DNA of 12,099 bases from Candidatus Woesearchaeota archaeon. Its GTDB lineage: Archaea; Nanobdellota; Nanobdellia; Woesearchaeales; GW2011-AR9. Positions 12,016 to 12,099 of the stretch are shown one piece after another; position 1 is the stretch's first letter, and each line of letters opens with the position of its first letter. The notes beneath the pieces are model-generated. The model was not told where the DNA came from, searched no databases, and was given only the letters and a program-made list of their open reading frames with translations. Position numbers and translations under genes: made by a program. The stretch is from positions 1 to 12,099 of the forward strand of contig JABMOA010000112.1 in assembly GCA_013204355.1 (NCBI GenBank). The letters are read 5' to 3'.

Positions 12016-12099
12016 GTGTATACTAGCGCCCTGGCGAAGCCGAGACACACGAGATAGACGAAGTCTAACTCGTAGTAGGTGTCGTGCCCTAGTATACAC
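12016..12099. repeat. Structured imperfect palindrome (possible ncRNA or mobile-element end)
   Basis: The outer arms GTGTATACTAG (12016-12026) and CTAGTATACAC (12089-12099) are perfectly complementary over 11 bases. Inside lie a small hairpin GGC-GAA-GCC (12033-12041) and a longer one made of GACAC/GTGTC (12044-12048 with 12079-12083), ACGAG/CTCGT (12049-12053 with 12069-12073), an A-A mismatch, and TAGAC-GAA-GTCTA (12055-12067), with a five-base bulge AGTAG at 12074-12078. Together they form a three-way junction. Both hairpins end in a C-GAA-G triloop. The stretch is clearly richer in G and C than its surroundings, as expected for a structured RNA in an AT-rich genome. It has no tRNA T-loop and no sequence I recognise from SRP RNA or RNase P RNA. 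It ends exactly at the window edge, so it may continue. Confidence 0.6.

Noticed and set aside
12016..12099. tRNA, 5S rRNA, SRP RNA or RNase P RNA
   Set aside because: No T-loop GTTCGA-type sequence, no anticodon arm layout, and none of the conserved blocks I know from the other RNAs; the fold is a simple three-way junction.
1..12099. CRISPR arrays, transposase genes, integrase or phage genes
   Set aside because: No regularly spaced direct repeats and no frames with recombinase or capsid motifs were seen on either strand.

Overview
The window is AT-rich and archaeal. The evidence is an archaeal RNA polymerase/ribosomal cluster (Rpo7, Spt4, eS24, eS27), an FtsZ1-type FtsZ, an archaeal-type cytidylate kinase, a long archaeal FKBP, TATA boxes of the TTTATAAA kind, and many start codons lying about 25 nt downstream of a TATA box (leaderless mRNAs). 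Compact genes, one- to eight-base overlaps and several unrecognised small proteins fit an uncultivated DPANN-like lineage such as Woesearchaeota or Pacearchaeota. That placement is inference; no rRNA or tRNA is present to test it.

Layout. Positions 1-4460 are on the + strand: the tail of a cut gene, an (alpha/alpha)6-barrel glycosidase-like protein, a family 2 glycosyltransferase, cytidylate kinase, a SlyD-like FKBP and FtsZ. Most of these have their own TATA box, several of them overlapping the previous gene's stop codon, so the genes are colinear but probably separately transcribed. Positions 4457-6208 (- strand) form an operon rpo7-spt4-eS24-eS27-unknown, meeting ftsZ tail to tail with a 4-base overlap. 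Positions 6296-7071 (- strand) hold a broken or mis-sequenced gene in two frames. Positions 7126-7964 (+) carry a helical unknown protein coupled to a small membrane protein. Positions 7944-9396 (-) carry endonuclease III coupled to a protein kinase-fold protein that lacks the catalytic Asp. Positions 9553-10676 (-) carry two coupled genes I do not recognise. Positions 10775-11941 (-) encode a signal peptide/thioredoxin/six-helix membrane protein. The last 84 bases are a GC-richer, highly structured imperfect palindrome ending exactly at the window edge.

Functional themes are glycan handling (glycosidase plus transferase), core information processing (transcription, translation, nucleotide supply, base excision repair), cell division, protein folding and envelope thiol chemistry. 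The most unusual points are the eS27 protein with a dismantled zinc ribbon, the predicted pseudokinase tied to nth, the frameshifted gene at 6296-7071, the thioredoxin-membrane fusion with a cysteine-free membrane part, and the terminal structured element. No CRISPR array, tRNA, rRNA or recognisable transposase gene was seen, and no stretch over 300 bases lacks a gene.
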